This document shows positions 18,205-28,278 of a stretch of DNA of 64,000 bases, one piece after another (within the stretch, counting starts at the first letter, position 1; each line of letters opens with the position of its first letter). The notes below the pieces were generated by a model that saw only the letters and a program-made list of their open reading frames with translations, was not told where the DNA came from and did no database searches. Made by a program: the position numbers and the translations under genes. Source of the stretch: Gammaproteobacteria bacterium (GTDB lineage: Bacteria > Pseudomonadota > Gammaproteobacteria > Enterobacterales > Neiellaceae). The DNA lies in assembly GCA_017425245.1 (NCBI GenBank), contig JAFOOX010000031.1:1-64000 (forward strand), written 5' to 3'.

Positions 18205-19362
18205 TCAGCCTTGGACGCCGCTGGCCTGACGCAGCAGTTCGGCCTTGTCGGTGGCTTCCCACGGGAACTGCTCGCGACCGAAGTGGCCGTAGGCAGCCGT
18301 TTCGCGGTAGATCGGCTGTTTGAGATCGAGCATCTCAATCAGGCCATAGGGGCGCAGATCGAAGAACTCGCGCACCAACTGCACCAGGCGATCGTCGCCA
18401 ATACGGCCGGTGCTGAAGGTTTCGACGCTGATCGAGGTCGGCTCGGCGACGCCAATGGCGTAAGAGATCTGGATTTCGCAGCGGTCAGCGAGGCCGGCAG
18501 CGACGATATTTTTGGCCACATAGCGGCCGGCGTAGGCGGCGCTACGGTCAACTTTGGACGGGTCCTTGCCGGAGAAGGCGCCGCCGCCATGACGGGCCAT
18601 GCCGCCGTAGGTATCGACGATGATCTTGCGCCCGGTGAGGCCGCAATCGCCCATCGGCCCACCGATGACGAAGCGGCCGGTCGGGTTGATGAAAAACTTG
18701 GTGTGCTTGCTCACCCACCCCGATGGCAGCACCGGATCGATGATCACCTCGCGCACCGCCTCGATCAGGTCTTTCTGACTGACGCTGTCGCAATGCTGGG
18801 TGGAAAGCACCACGGCATCAATACCGACTGGCCGGCCATCTTCATAGACAAAGGTGATCTGGCTTTTGGCGTCCGGGCGTAGCCACGGCAGGGTACCATT
18901 TTTACGCACCTCGGCCTGGCGCTTGACCAGGCGGTGGGCGTAGGTGATTGCAGCCGGCATCAGCACGTCGGTTTCATTGGTGGCGTAACCGAACATCAAG
19001 CCCTGATCACCGGCTCCCTGCTCTTTGGGATCGCGGCGATCCACCCCTTGGGCGATATCGGGCGACTGCTTGCCGATGGCGTTGAGCACGGCACAGGAGT
19101 CGGCGTCGAAGCCCATGTCGGAGTGGACGTAACCGATGTTACGCACGGTGTCGCGGGCGATCTGTTCAATGTCGACCCAGGCGCTGGTGGTCACTTCACC
19201 AGCAACCAGCACCATGCCGGTCTTGACCAGAGTTTCACAGGCGACACGGGCGTTCTTGTCCTGCTCCAGGATGGCGTCGAGCACAGCATCGGAGATCTGG
19301 TCGGCGATCTTGTCCGGATGCCCTTCGGACACGGACTCGGAGGTGAACAGGTGGTTAGCCAT
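18205..19362 (-). CDS. metK: S-adenosylmethionine synthase
   Basis: Makes SAM from methionine and ATP. The 385-residue protein has [18 protein letters not shown] at the N terminus, the hexapeptide GAGDQG and the P-loop-like [17 protein letters not shown] tandem array of MetJ boxes lies 19-58 bases upstream of the start codon, so repression by MetJ-SAM is predicted. It is divergent from tkt. Confidence 0.98.
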   Translation of the reverse strand: MANHLFTSESVSEGHPDKIADQISDAVLDAILEQDKNARVACETLVKTGMVLVAGEVTTSAWVDIEQIARDTVRNIGYVHSDMGFDADSCAVLNAIGKQSPDIAQGVDRRDPKEQGAGDQGLMFGYATNETDVLMPAAITYAHRLVKRQAEVRKNGTLPWLRPDAKSQITFVYEDGRPVGIDAVVLSTQHCDSVSQKDLIEAVREVIIDPVLPSGWVSKHTKFFINPTGRFVIGGPMGDCGLTGRKIIVDTYGGMARHGGGAFSGKDPSKVDRSAAYAGRYVAKNIVAAGLADRCEIQISYAIGVAEPTSISVETFSTGRIGDDRLVQLVREFFDLRPYGLIEMLDLKQPIYRETAAYGHFGREQFPWEATDKAELLRQASGVQG

Positions 19363-19380
19363 CGGTTAGCTCATCCGTTT

Positions 19381-19420
19381 AGATAGATAGGTGGATTGAC
19401 GTCTAGACGTCTAATTCTAC
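19381..19420 (-). promoter_or_regulatory. MetJ operator (tandem met boxes) upstream of metK
   Basis: Five contiguous 8-base units: AGATAGAT, AGGTGGAT, TGACGTCT, AGACGTCT, AATTCTAC. The fourth is a perfect MetJ consensus (AGACGTCT) and the third differs at one position; together they contain the palindrome GACGTCTAGACGTC. MetJ dimers bind such tandem 8-mers cooperatively with SAM as corepressor. The location just upstream of metK fits known targets. Confidence 0.88.
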
Positions 19421-19602
19421 GGCGGTCATGGCAAAAAGACCACTGACGGAAGCCGTGGCTGAGTGGCCGCTGTCACGTCTTGCTGACAAGGGTTGACCAA
19501 CTGCCGCGAAATGGCCACCAATCGTTGCCTCAACAGGTGATAAAGCAGACAATACGCGCCGTTTTTTGTTCCCCGTCATTGCCACAACAGGAGAGTCCCC
19601 TG

Positions 19603-21597
19603 ATGCCATCACGCCGTGAGCTTGCCAACGCTATCCGAGCCCTGAGCATGGATGCGGTGCAGAAAGCCAACTCCGGCCACCCCGGTGCCCCCATGGGCAT
19701 GGCGGATATCGCCGAGGTGCTGTGGCGCGATTACCTCAAGCACAACCCCGCCAATCCGGGTTGGGCTGACCGCGATCGCTTCGTACTCTCCAATGGCCAC
19801 GGTTCTATGCTGGTTTACTCGCTGCTTCACCTGAGCGGTTACGACCTGTCGATCGATGACCTCAAGAACTTCCGTCAGCTCCATTCCAAGACCCCGGGTC
19901 ACCCGGAGTATGGCTATACCCCGGGCGTGGAAACCACCACCGGGCCGCTGGGCCAGGGCATCACCAATGCCGTCGGTTTCGCCATCGCCGAGAAGGTGCT
20001 GGCGGGGCAGTTCAACCGTCCCGGCCACACCGTGGTCGACCATCATACCTACACCTTCCTGGGTGACGGCTGCATGATGGAAGGGATCAGCCATGAAGCC
20101 TGCTCGCTGGCCGGTACTCTGGGGCTGGGCAAGCTGATCGCCTTTTATGATGACAACGGCATTTCCATTGACGGTGAGGTGCACGGCTGGTTTACCGACA
20201 ATACCGCCCAGCGCTTTGACGCCTACGGCTGGCAGGTGCTGAAGGTTGATGGCCACGACGCTGCCGCCATTGCCGCTGCTATTGACGCGGCCCGCGCGGA
20301 AGGCGGCAAGCCGAGCCTGATCATCTGCAAGACCGTCATCGGTTTTGGTTCGCCCAACAAGCAGGGTAAAGAGGAGTGTCATGGGGCGCCGCTGGGCGAC
20401 GCCGAGATCGCCCTGACCCGTGCTGCGCTGGGCTGGAACCACGGTCCGTTCGACGTGCCGGCCGAGATCTATGCCGAGTGGGATGCGCGCACCAAGGGTG
20501 GCGCTGCCGAGCAGCAGTGGAACGCTCGTTTCGCCGCCTATGCCGACGCTTATCCGGAGCTGGCTGCCGAATTCAACCGTCGCATCAAGGGTGAACTGCC
20601 GGTTGATTTTGCTGCCCAGTCTGCCGCCTACATCGCTGAAATGCAGGACAAGGGCGAGACCATCGCCAGCCGCAAAGCCTCGCAGAACAGCCTCAATGCC
20701 TTTGGCCCGCTGCTGCCGGAACTGCTGGGCGGCTCCGCCGATCTGGCCGGTTCCAACCTGACCATCTGGAAAGGCTGCAAAGGGGTCAGCGCCAGCGATG
20801 CCAGCGGTAACTACCTCTATTACGGTGTGCGCGAATTCGGCATGTCGGCAATCATGAACGGCATCGCCCTGCATGGCGGTTTCATCCCTTATGGCGCCAC
20901 CTTTCTGGTGTTCATGGAATACGCCCGCAATGCGGTGCGCATGGCAGCCCTGATGAAGCAGCGCAGCATCTTTGTTTACACCCACGACTCCATCGGTCTG
21001 GGTGAAGATGGCCCGACCCACCAGCCGGTGGAACAGCTGGCCAGCCTGCGCCTGACCCCGAACATGGAAAGCTGGCGCCCGGCTGACGCGGTTGAATCCG
21101 CAGTCTGCTGGCGTGAAGCGATCTTGCGTCAAGATGGCCCCAGCGCCCTGATCTTCAGCCGCCAGAACCTGCCCCATCAGGCGCGCAGCGCCCTACAGCT
21201 GGCCGATGTGGCCCGCGGTGGTTACGTGCTGGTGGATTGTGCCGGTGAGCCGGAGCTGATCCTGATCGCCACCGGCTCCGAAGTCGGCCTGGCTGTCGAT
21301 GCAGCCAAAGTTCTGAGCAGTGAAGGACGCAAGGTGCGTGTGGTCTCCATGCCGTCGCCGGAGCGTTTCTGCGCTCAGGACGCCGGTTACCGCGAGCAGG
21401 TGCTGCCGTCCGGGGTGACCAACCGGGTGGCCATTGAGGCCGCTCATGCCGACTTCTGGTACAAGTTCGTCGGCTTTGATGGTCGCATCATCGGTATGAC
21501 CAGCTTTGGTGAATCGGCGCCAGCTGGGGCGCTGTTCCAACAGTTTGGTTTCACCGTCGACAATGTGGTGGAAACCAGCCGGGAACTGCTCGGCTAA
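19603..21597 (+). CDS. tkt: Transketolase
   Basis: ThDP enzyme of the non-oxidative pentose phosphate pathway, transferring two-carbon ketol units between sugar phosphates. ATG 19603, with AGGAG nine bases ahead, gives 664 residues, matching E. coli TktA (663). Motifs are [19 protein letters not shown] at the N terminus, the ThDP motif beginning GDGCMMEG, and the pyrimidine-domain glutamate region around [20 protein letters not shown]. Confidence 0.98.
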   Translation: MPSRRELANAIRALSMDAVQKANSGHPGAPMGMADIAEVLWRDYLKHNPANPGWADRDRFVLSNGHGSMLVYSLLHLSGYDLSIDDLKNFRQLHSKTPGHPEYGYTPGVETTTGPLGQGITNAVGFAIAEKVLAGQFNRPGHTVVDHHTYTFLGDGCMMEGISHEACSLAGTLGLGKLIAFYDDNGISIDGEVHGWFTDNTAQRFDAYGWQVLKVDGHDAAAIAAAIDAARAEGGKPSLIICKTVIGFGSPNKQGKEECHGAPLGDAEIALTRAALGWNHGPFDVPAEIYAEWDARTKGGAAEQQWNARFAAYADAYPELAAEFNRRIKGELPVDFAAQSAAYIAEMQDKGETIASRKASQNSLNAFGPLLPELLGGSADLAGSNLTIWKGCKGVSASDASGNYLYYGVREFGMSAIMNGIALHGGFIPYGATFLVFMEYARNAVRMAALMKQRSIFVYTHDSIGLGEDGPTHQPVEQLASLRLTPNMESWRPADAVESAVCWREAILRQDGPSALIFSRQNLPHQARSALQLADVARGGYVLVDCAGEPELILIATGSEVGLAVDAAKVLSSEGRKVRVVSMPSPERFCAQDAGYREQVLPSGVTNRVAIEAAHADFWYKFVGFDGRIIGMTSFGESAPAGALFQQFGFTVDNVVETSRELLG

Positions 21598-21608
21598 CTG
21601 GTAGCCAG

Positions 21609-21634
21609 AAGGCGGACGCAAGTCCGCCTTTTTT
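21609..21634 (+). terminator. Terminator after tkt
   Basis: AAGGCGGAC (21609-21617) and GTCCGCCTT (21622-21630) around GCAA, followed by a T run. Only 12 bases past the tkt stop, it separates tkt from pgk transcription. Confidence 0.92.
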
Positions 21635-21963
21635 GTCTGTGCCGGCAAGTGGCAGACCATGAGCCGGCCTGACGTAAGTCAATTACAGAATTGTTGTTGG
21701 CGCGCACAATGCCTGCCAATTCAGGCTCAGGACATCGCCGATGACACGGCAGCTGAGCGTTAACGACGACCGTCGTGGGTGACGGTGTTTGATCAAATTA
21801 CGAAATCGGTGCCATCATGCGGACCTGCCTGCGATGCAGCCGGGGTGTCATCAAAAACGGCTATACTTTCGGCCCCTGTGCCGACACCCGGCGCCGCGCC
21901 CTCAAGCAGTGAGCGCGCCTTGGATTTCTGGAATCTGCAGTTAACGCAACGTGAGGAACCACC
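21635..21963 (+). promoter_or_regulatory. Intergenic control region ahead of pgk
   Basis: No gene is seen here, although in many relatives epd (erythrose-4-phosphate dehydrogenase) lies between tkt and pgk. The stretch has a perfect inverted repeat ACGACG/CGTCGT (21763-21776), a TTTGATCAAATTA segment near 21788, and a TATACT element at 21862-21867 that could be the pgk -10 box, though I see no good -35. Confidence 0.4.
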
Positions 21964-23127
21964 ATGTCCGTGATCAAGATGACCGACCTGAATCTGGCTG
22001 GCAAACGCGTGCTGATCCGCGCTGACCTGAACGTGCCAGTCAAGGATGGCAAAGTCACCTCCGACGCCCGTATCAAAGCCACCCTGCCGACCCTGGAACT
22101 GGCCCTCAAGGCCGGCGCCAAAGTGATGGTCACCTCGCACCTCGGCCGTCCGACCGAAGGCGAGTTCAGCGAAGAAAACTCCCTCAAGCCGGTTGTTGAG
22201 TACCTCCAGGGCGCCATGTCCGTGCCGGTGCGTCTGGTTCAGGATTACCTCGGTGGCGTTGAGCTGGCCGCCGGTGAGCTGGTGGTGCTGGAAAACTGCC
22301 GCTTTAACAAAGGCGAAAAGAAGAACACTGACGAACTGGCGCAGAAATATGCTGCTCTGTGCGACGTGTTCGTGATGGATGCCTTTGGTACTGCTCACCG
22401 CGCCGAAGGTTCGACCCACGGCGTTGCCAAGTTCGCCCCGGTTGCCTGCGCTGGCCCGCTGCTGGCTGCTGAACTGGAAGCCTTGGGCAAGGCGATGCTC
22501 AAGCCTGAGCGGCCAATGGTTGCCATCGTTGGTGGCTCCAAGGTCTCTACCAAGCTGACCGTGCTTGAGTCGCTGTCCAAAATCGCTGACCAGCTGGTGG
22601 TTGGTGGTGGCATCGCCAACACCTTTATCGCTGCTGCCGGTCACAACGTCGGTAAGAGCCTGTGCGAGCATGACCTGCTCGACACCGCCAAGAAGCTGGC
22701 TGCTGAAACCAATATCCCGGTGACTACCGATGTGGTCGTTGGCAAAGAGTTCAGCGAAACCACCCCGGCCACCATCAAGCAGGTGGCTGACGTGGCGGAT
22801 GACGACATGATCTTCGACCTTGGCCCGGATTCGGCCAAGGCGCTTGCTGACATCATCATGAACGCCAAGACCATCCTGTGGAACGGCCCGGTCGGCGTAT
22901 TCGAGTTCGACCAGTTCGCCAAGGGCACCGAAATCATCGCCAAGGCGATTGCCGAATCACCGGCCTTCTCGATTGCCGGTGGTGGTGACACCCTGGCCGC
23001 CATCGACAAGTTCGGTATCGCTGACAAGGTCTCCTACATCTCCACCGGTGGTGGCGCTTTCCTCGAGTTCGTCGAAGGCAAGGTGCTACCGGCCGTGGCC
23101 ATTCTCGAAGAACGCGCCAAGGGCTAA
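21964..23127 (+). CDS. pgk: Phosphoglycerate kinase
   Basis: Glycolytic/gluconeogenic enzyme interconverting 1,3-bisphosphoglycerate and 3-phosphoglycerate with ADP/ATP. The 387-residue length equals E. coli Pgk. Motifs are [11 protein letters not shown] near the N terminus, SHLGRPTEG for substrate binding, VGGSKVSTK, and GGGDTLAAI in the nucleotide domain. GAGGA precedes the ATG. fba follows 127 bases later. Confidence 0.98.
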   Translation: MSVIKMTDLNLAGKRVLIRADLNVPVKDGKVTSDARIKATLPTLELALKAGAKVMVTSHLGRPTEGEFSEENSLKPVVEYLQGAMSVPVRLVQDYLGGVELAAGELVVLENCRFNKGEKKNTDELAQKYAALCDVFVMDAFGTAHRAEGSTHGVAKFAPVACAGPLLAAELEALGKAMLKPERPMVAIVGGSKVSTKLTVLESLSKIADQLVVGGGIANTFIAAAGHNVGKSLCEHDLLDTAKKLAAETNIPVTTDVVVGKEFSETTPATIKQVADVADDDMIFDLGPDSAKALADIIMNAKTILWNGPVGVFEFDQFAKGTEIIAKAIAESPAFSIAGGGDTLAAIDKFGIADKVSYISTGGGAFLEFVEGKVLPAVAILEERAKG

Positions 23128-23144
23128 TCCGGGCGCAAAACGGT

Positions 23145-23150
23145 TATAAT
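23145..23150 (+). promoter_or_regulatory. Possible -10 element for fba
   Basis: A perfect TATAAT lies 105 bases upstream of the fba start in the pgk-fba gap, without a recognisable -35 at normal spacing. It could give fba its own transcript beyond read-through from pgk. Confidence 0.35.
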
Positions 23151-23254
23151 GCCGGCGCGCTTCCCGGCGGTACTGCTGATGGTGGTGCCGCCTTTCGCTT
23201 CCAAAGAGCCAAGTCGCCTGGTTCGTTCCGGGTGCACAAAACAGGAACCAACAC

Positions 23255-24334
23255 ATGTCGCAGAAAATTTTTGACGTGGTAAAGCCGGGTGTTATCACCG
23301 GCGACGACGTCCAGAAAGTCTTTGATATCGCCAAGGCCAACGCCTTCGCCCTGCCGGCCGTTAACGTGGTTAACACCGACTCCATCAATGGCGTGCTGGA
23401 AGCTGCTTCCAAAGCCAAGTCGCCGATCGTGGTGCAGTTCTCCAATGGCGGTTCTAGCTTTTTTGCCGGCAAGGGCCTCAAGCTCGAAGGCCAGCAGTCC
23501 GCCATCCTCGGCGCCATCGCTGGCGCCAAATATGTTCACGCCGTGGCCGAAGCCTATGGCGTGCCGGTGATCCTGCACACCGACCACGCGGCCAAGAAGC
23601 TGCTGCCGTGGATCGACGGCCTGCTCGATGCTGGTGAAAAGCACTTTGCCGAAACTGGCAAGCCGCTGTTCAGCTCACACATGCTCGACCTGTCGGAAGA
23701 GCCGCTGGAAGAGAACATCGAGATCTGCGAACAGTACCTGACGCGCATGTCCAAGATGGGCATGACCCTGGAGCTCGAACTGGGTTGCACCGGTGGCGAA
23801 GAAGACGGCGTCGACAACAGCCACATGGATCAGTCTGCGCTCTACACCCAGCCGGAAGATGTGGCCTACGCCTACGAGCGTCTGGTCAAGATCAGCCCGC
23901 GTTTCACCATCGCTGCCAGCTTCGGTAACGTTCATGGCGTCTACAAGCCGGGTAACGTCAAACTGACTCCGCCGATCCTCGACAACTCGCAGAAGTATGT
24001 CTCCGAGAAATTCGGCGTGCCGGCCAAGACCCTGAACTTCGTCTTCCACGGCGGTTCTGGTTCGACTCTGGAAGAGATTCGTGAGTCGATCAGCTACGGC
24101 GTGATCAAGATGAACATCGACACCGACACCCAGTGGGCCACTTGGGAAGGGATCCTGAACTTCTACAAAGAAAAGGAAGCCTACCTGCAGGGCCAGCTCG
24201 GTAACCCGGAAGGTGCCGACAAGCCCAACAAGAAGTTCTACGACCCGCGTGTCTGGCTGCGTAAGGGCCAGGAAGGAATGGTCAAGCGTCTTGAGCAGGC
24301 CCTGTCTGACCTTAATGCCCTGAACACGCTGTAA
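23255..24334 (+). CDS. fba: Fructose-bisphosphate aldolase, class II
   Basis: Zinc-dependent aldolase cleaving fructose 1,6-bisphosphate to triose phosphates. At 359 residues it equals E. coli FbaA. The metal-binding histidine segment HTDHAAKKLLPW, the conserved ELGCTGGEEDGVD loop, FGNVHGVYKPGNV and the HGGSGST phosphate-binding loop are all present. It follows pgk in the usual order. Confidence 0.98.
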   Translation: MSQKIFDVVKPGVITGDDVQKVFDIAKANAFALPAVNVVNTDSINGVLEAASKAKSPIVVQFSNGGSSFFAGKGLKLEGQQSAILGAIAGAKYVHAVAEAYGVPVILHTDHAAKKLLPWIDGLLDAGEKHFAETGKPLFSSHMLDLSEEPLEENIEICEQYLTRMSKMGMTLELELGCTGGEEDGVDNSHMDQSALYTQPEDVAYAYERLVKISPRFTIAASFGNVHGVYKPGNVKLTPPILDNSQKYVSEKFGVPAKTLNFVFHGGSGSTLEEIRESISYGVIKMNIDTDTQWATWEGILNFYKEKEAYLQGQLGNPEGADKPNKKFYDPRVWLRKGQEGMVKRLEQALSDLNALNTL

Positions 24335-24352
24335 GGCGTTTCAGTGTACGGA

Positions 24353-24380
24353 CAACGCCAGCCTTCGGGCTGGCGTTGTT
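24353..24380 (+). terminator. Terminator after fba
   Basis: CAACGCCAGCC and GGCTGGCGTTG flank a TTCG tetraloop (24353-24378) and are followed by T-rich sequence, about 20 bases past fba. Confidence 0.88.
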
Positions 24381-24532
24381 GCTTCTGGCCACTGGTTGGC
24401 CAGTCGGCTCGCGGTGCTGTGACATCGGTTGCAACTCCTTGCTATCCTGTGGTCCTTTGATGCCTGCAGCGGTCGTGTCGTAATCGAACGTGACCTGTTG
24501 TCTCGGGCTAGGAGGAGTGAGGAGAGGTAATA

Positions 24533-25264
24533 ATGAGAGCGATGATGGCCCTGACCGCACTGGCCATAGCTACGGCGGCAAGCGCCGCGTCCCTGAGTGA
24601 TGATGAATTGCGCGATCGTGGCTATGACGGCCATGTGGAAGCCGGTTTCAACAAGACCAGCGGTAACAGCAATACCCGTGGCTATCTGCTAGGTCTTGGT
24701 CTTGAGCAGATGTTTGGTGACTGGCGCAACAAATATGCGCTGGAGACCAGTTTCAAGAAGGACAGCGGTAACACATCCGAAGAGCGCTACTTTGTCAGTG
24801 GTCAGAGCAACCGCAGCTTTACCGAGGTGCATTATGGCTTTGGCCGTTTCTCCTATGAAGACGATCGTTTTAACGGCCTGGATAACTCTGTCACCGCCTC
24901 GGGTGGTTTGGGTTACCTGATCTTCGACATGCCGGATTACTACTGGGATATTGAGGCCGGTCCTGGTTATCGCTTCAACCGCGCCCAGGATGAAGAGGGG
25001 GAATGGATCGGCCGTTTGGCCAGCGGCTTGTGGTATGACCTGAGCCCCACCTCGCGTTTTCGCGAGCAGTTGTCGGTGGAGGGCGGTGCTGAGAACATCA
25101 TCAGCCGCTCCGAAACCTCACTGACCGCCAACATTCTCGGTGAGCTGGCGATGAAGCTGTCATTTGTCGCTACCCATCAGACTGATCCCGCCCAGAACAA
25201 TGATGGTAGTCAGAAAAAGCGGTTCGATACCAAGACGATGCTCACTCTGCTCTACGATTTCTGA
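24533..25264 (+). CDS. DUF481 outer membrane protein
   Basis: A 243-residue protein with a signal peptide (cleavage at ASA-AS, residue 18) followed by alternating beta strands ending in an aromatic residue (LLYDF), the usual signature of an outer membrane barrel. The HVEAGFNKTSGNSNTRG segment is typical of DUF481 (YdiY-like) proteins, often described as salt- or pH-induced but of unknown function. GGAGAGG gives a strong ribosome site. It stands alone between two terminators. Confidence 0.88.
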   Translation: MRAMMALTALAIATAASAASLSDDELRDRGYDGHVEAGFNKTSGNSNTRGYLLGLGLEQMFGDWRNKYALETSFKKDSGNTSEERYFVSGQSNRSFTEVHYGFGRFSYEDDRFNGLDNSVTASGGLGYLIFDMPDYYWDIEAGPGYRFNRAQDEEGEWIGRLASGLWYDLSPTSRFREQLSVEGGAENIISRSETSLTANILGELAMKLSFVATHQTDPAQNNDGSQKKRFDTKTMLTLLYDF

Positions 25265-25278
25265 GCGGCGCTGATAGC

Positions 25279-25305
25279 AAAACACCGGCGCCAGGCCGGT
25301 GTTTT
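25279..25305 (+). terminator. Bidirectional terminator between the DUF481 gene and serA
   Basis: AAAACACCGG (25279-25288) pairs with CCGGTGTTTT (25296-25305). A and T runs on both ends suit the two convergent genes. Confidence 0.9.
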
Positions 25306-25323
25306 GGTTTGGGCAAACTGTCC

Positions 25324-26553
25324 TTAGTGCAGGATGCGGCAGCGGATGGTGCCGGCAATGGCTTTGAGCTCCGCCAGAGCCACATCAGCCTGCTCCGAAT
25401 CGATATCGATCACCACATAGCCGATGTTCTCATTGGTCTGCAGGTACTGGGCGGCGATGTTGATCTCTTTATCCGCGAAGGCCCGGTTGATCTCTTTGAG
25501 GATCCCCGGGCGGTTTTCGTGGATGTGGAGCAGGCGCGACCACTTGGCGTGAACTGGCAGCGATACTTCCGGGAAGTTAACGGCGGTCAGAGTTGAGCCG
25601 TTGTCGGAGTACTTGACCATCTTGCTGGCCACTTCTGTGCCGATGTTCTCCTGCGCCTCCTGGGTCGAGCCACCCACATGCGGGGTGAGGATAACATTGT
25701 CGAAGCCACGCAGCGGTGACTCGAAGGGTTCATTGTTGGTTGCCGGTTCAACCGGGAAGACGTCGATGGCGGCACCGCCGACCCGACCTGACTTGAGGGC
25801 ATCGACCAAGGCGTCGATATCAACGACGGTGCCACGGGCATTGTTAAGGAAAATCGCCCCTTGCTTCATCTGGGAAAACTCGGCCGCGCCCATCATATCT
25901 TTGGTCGATGCGGTTTCCGGCACATGCAGGCTGACCACATCAGCGGTCTTGAGCAACTCACCCATGGTGTCGACCTGAGAGGCATTACCCAGCGGCAGCT
26001 TGGTTTCGATGTCGAAGAAGATGACGCGCATGCCGACGGTCTCGGCCAGCACCGACAGCTGTGAGCCGATATGGCCATAACCGACGATCCCCAGCACCTT
26101 GCCGCGCGCTTCAAAGCTGTTGTCGGCGCTCTTTTTCCAGATGCCGCGATGGGCGAGGGCGTTGCGCTCCGGAATGCCGCGCAGTAGCAGCAGGATCTGG
26201 CCAAGAGCCAGCTCGGCGACGCTGCGGGTGTTGGAGAAAGGGGCGTTGAACACCACCACACCGCGCTTCTGGGCGGCCACCAGATCAACCTGGTTGGTGC
26301 CGATGCAGAAGCAGCCGATACCGATCAGCTTGGGTGCCTTGGCCAGCACCGCTTCGGTCAGCTGGGTGCGTGAACGGATACCGACAAAGTGGGCTTCTTT
26401 CAGCTTCTCCTCAAGGGCTTCGCCGTCGAGGGCGCCCTTGACGTAGTCGATGTTGGTGTAGCCGGCTGACTTGAGGGTTTCCACCGCACGCGGGCTGATA
26501 CCTTCCAGCAGCAGGATGCGGATCTTGCTTTTATCCAGAGAGAACTTCTGCAT
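25324..26553 (-). CDS. serA: D-3-phosphoglycerate dehydrogenase
   Basis: First enzyme of serine synthesis, oxidising 3-phosphoglycerate with NAD+. The 409-residue protein has the Rossmann motif GYGHIGSQL, catalytic Arg in NNARGTVVD, Glu in DVFPVEPATN and His in TPHVGGST. A C-terminal ACT domain (HIHENRPGILKEI) binds serine for feedback inhibition. I start at ATG 26553 (MQKFSLDKSK), with AAGGAA upstream, matching the E. coli N terminus. Confidence 0.98.
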   Translation of the reverse strand: MQKFSLDKSKIRILLLEGISPRAVETLKSAGYTNIDYVKGALDGEALEEKLKEAHFVGIRSRTQLTEAVLAKAPKLIGIGCFCIGTNQVDLVAAQKRGVVVFNAPFSNTRSVAELALGQILLLLRGIPERNALAHRGIWKKSADNSFEARGKVLGIVGYGHIGSQLSVLAETVGMRVIFFDIETKLPLGNASQVDTMGELLKTADVVSLHVPETASTKDMMGAAEFSQMKQGAIFLNNARGTVVDIDALVDALKSGRVGGAAIDVFPVEPATNNEPFESPLRGFDNVILTPHVGGSTQEAQENIGTEVASKMVKYSDNGSTLTAVNFPEVSLPVHAKWSRLLHIHENRPGILKEINRAFADKEINIAAQYLQTNENIGYVVIDIDSEQADVALAELKAIAGTIRCRILH

Positions 26554-26591
26554 CGGTAATGATTCCTTGCTGGTCAATGCGATAACAAAAA

Positions 26592-27251
26592 TCAGGGACG
26601 CAGGGTGGTTACCCCGCCGGTGGTGCCAACCAGCGCCAGATCGGCAGCACGGTCGGCAAACAGGCCATTGGTGACCACGCCAACAATGGCGTTGATCTGC
26701 CGTTCAAGCTCGGGCGGGTTGATGATGGCCATGCCATAGACGTCGATGATCCAGTTGCCGTTGTCGGTCACCACCCCTTCGCGCCAGGCCGGGTTGCCAC
26801 CCAGTTTGACCAGCTGACGACCAACATGACTGCGCGCCATTGGGACCACCTCAACCGGCAGCGGGAACTTGCCAAGCACCGGCACCACTTTGCTTTGATC
26901 GACGATGCAGACAAATTTGCGGGCCACTGCGGCCACGATCTTTTCCCGAGTCAGGGCGGCGCCACCGCCTTTAATCATCTGCAGCCGCTCGTTGATCTCG
27001 TCGGCGCCATCGACATAAACAGCGATCTCATCGACGCTGTTGAGGTCGAACACTTCGATGCCGAGCGCCTTGAGCTTGGCGGTGGAGGCTTCCGAGCTGG
27101 AGACCGCACCCTTGATGTCGTGCTTGCGAGTGGCCAGTGCATCGATGAAATGGTTGACCGTAGAGCCGGTGCCGACGCCAACGATAGTGCCGTCTTCGAC
27201 GTAATCGAGGGCAGCCCAGCCGACAGCCTTCTTCAGTTCATCCTGGGTCAT
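26592..27251 (-). CDS. rpiA: Ribose-5-phosphate isomerase A
   Basis: Interconverts ribose 5-phosphate and ribulose 5-phosphate in the pentose phosphate pathway. Start at 27251 gives [18 protein letters not shown], nearly identical to E. coli RpiA, and 219 residues, the same length. [13 protein letters not shown] and YVDGADEIN carry substrate-binding and catalytic residues. It lies 38 bases from serA on the same strand, the typical arrangement. Confidence 0.98.
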   Translation of the reverse strand: MTQDELKKAVGWAALDYVEDGTIVGVGTGSTVNHFIDALATRKHDIKGAVSSSEASTAKLKALGIEVFDLNSVDEIAVYVDGADEINERLQMIKGGGAALTREKIVAAVARKFVCIVDQSKVVPVLGKFPLPVEVVPMARSHVGRQLVKLGGNPAWREGVVTDNGNWIIDVYGMAIINPPELERQINAIVGVVTNGLFADRAADLALVGTTGGVTTLRP

Positions 27252-27337
27252 GGGGAGATTCCGCAGGTTGGGGCGGCGAAAGGGGCACGAATTATAGCCA
27301 AGGGCGGCGGCCAAAAGTAGCCCGCAGCAGCGGCTAA

Positions 27338-27970
27338 TTAGCCTTGTTGGCTGCCGTCCGGATTGAAATGGTAGAGCCGGGACGGCGTCAGGATCTGCGG
27401 CAAGGGCACATCCCACAGGGCGTGGGGCAGGGCGTCGACGCGCTGGCAGTCGTGGGCGATGCCGATCGGCAGCGGCTGTGACGGCCGGGACTGCTGCCAG
27501 CCAGCCAGGGTGCGGTCATAGAATCCGCCGCCCATCCCCAGCCGGTTGCCGGCGTCGTCAAAGGCCACCAGCGGACAGAGCAGCAGATCGAGACTGGCCA
27601 GCGGGGCCACCTGACGGACATCCAGATGAGGTTCGGGGATGCCGAAGCGGTTAGGACGCAGCGGGCTGTCGCAGTGATAACCAAGCATCAGCAGGTGGCC
27701 GGCGGCAAACGGGTGGAGTACCGGCAGGAACAGCTGGCAACCGCGCGCCCATAGGGCCTGCGCCAGTGGTGCCAGATTGAGTTCACCGTCGTTGGCGAGG
27801 TAAAGCCCGATGCGGTTCGCCTGCCGACATTCCGGCAGCGCCAGCAGTTGAGCGCACAAGGCATCGCTGGCCGCCCGCTGCTCAGGCGCCGACAAGGCCT
27901 GACGGCGGCTGCGGATCAGGCGGCGCCAGTAGGCGCGGTCGTTGCTGTCGGCGGATTGTGGTTGCTGCAT
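27338..27970 (-). CDS. fau: 5-formyltetrahydrofolate cyclo-ligase
   Basis: Converts 5-formyl-THF to methenyl-THF with ATP, recycling a storage/inhibitory folate (YgfA). The C-terminal hallmark [11 protein letters not shown] is present. ATG 27970 gives 210 residues; the longer frame would run back into the 6S RNA gene, which ends about 13 bases upstream. In E. coli the same gene is cotranscribed with and downstream of 6S RNA. Confidence 0.94.
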   Translation of the reverse strand: MQQPQSADSNDRAYWRRLIRSRRQALSAPEQRAASDALCAQLLALPECRQANRIGLYLANDGELNLAPLAQALWARGCQLFLPVLHPFAAGHLLMLGYHCDSPLRPNRFGIPEPHLDVRQVAPLASLDLLLCPLVAFDDAGNRLGMGGGFYDRTLAGWQQSRPSQPLPIGIAHDCQRVDALPHALWDVPLPQILTPSRLYHFNPDGSQQG

Positions 27971-27982
27971 CTGATTGAGGGG

Positions 27983-28164
27983 AGGACCCCGGTGTGCCGC
28001 TGCGGATGTTCGCCCTTGAACCCACAGGTTCAAGGTGGGAGACCATGCTGACCTCAGGCTTCTCAGTCGGGCTGAGCTTGCACACTGGCCAGACGACAGC
28101 GTCCCGTTTTAGCAAAAATATCGGCTCAGGGACTAGATCCGCTGGCGCGCACACCAGGAAAGGA
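27983..28164 (-). ncRNA. ssrS: 6S RNA (SsrS)
   Basis: Regulatory RNA that mimics an open promoter and sequesters sigma-70 RNA polymerase in stationary phase. On the minus strand the conserved GTCCCTGAGCCGATATTT lies in the 5' half, matching E. coli 6S apart from one C, and TTGAACC...GGTTCAAGGG in the 3' half. The ends pair (CCTGGTGTG with CACACCGGG), closing the long rod, and the size is about 182 nt. The position directly upstream of fau is the conserved gammaproteobacterial context. The exact ends are estimated from the pairing. Confidence 0.93.
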
Positions 28165-28278
28165 AAACGTGACGCCCTGAGGATCAACCAGCGGCTGACG
28201 AATGTCAACCAGCGCGCTGGTAGAGCGGTGCAGATGGCGGTGGTAGCATGGGCGCGAAATTCCTGCCGGATGATGGTC

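Noticed and set aside
19609-21177. 522-codon open frame antisense to tkt
   Set aside because: Long only because of codon bias in tkt; the translation has no recognisable domain.
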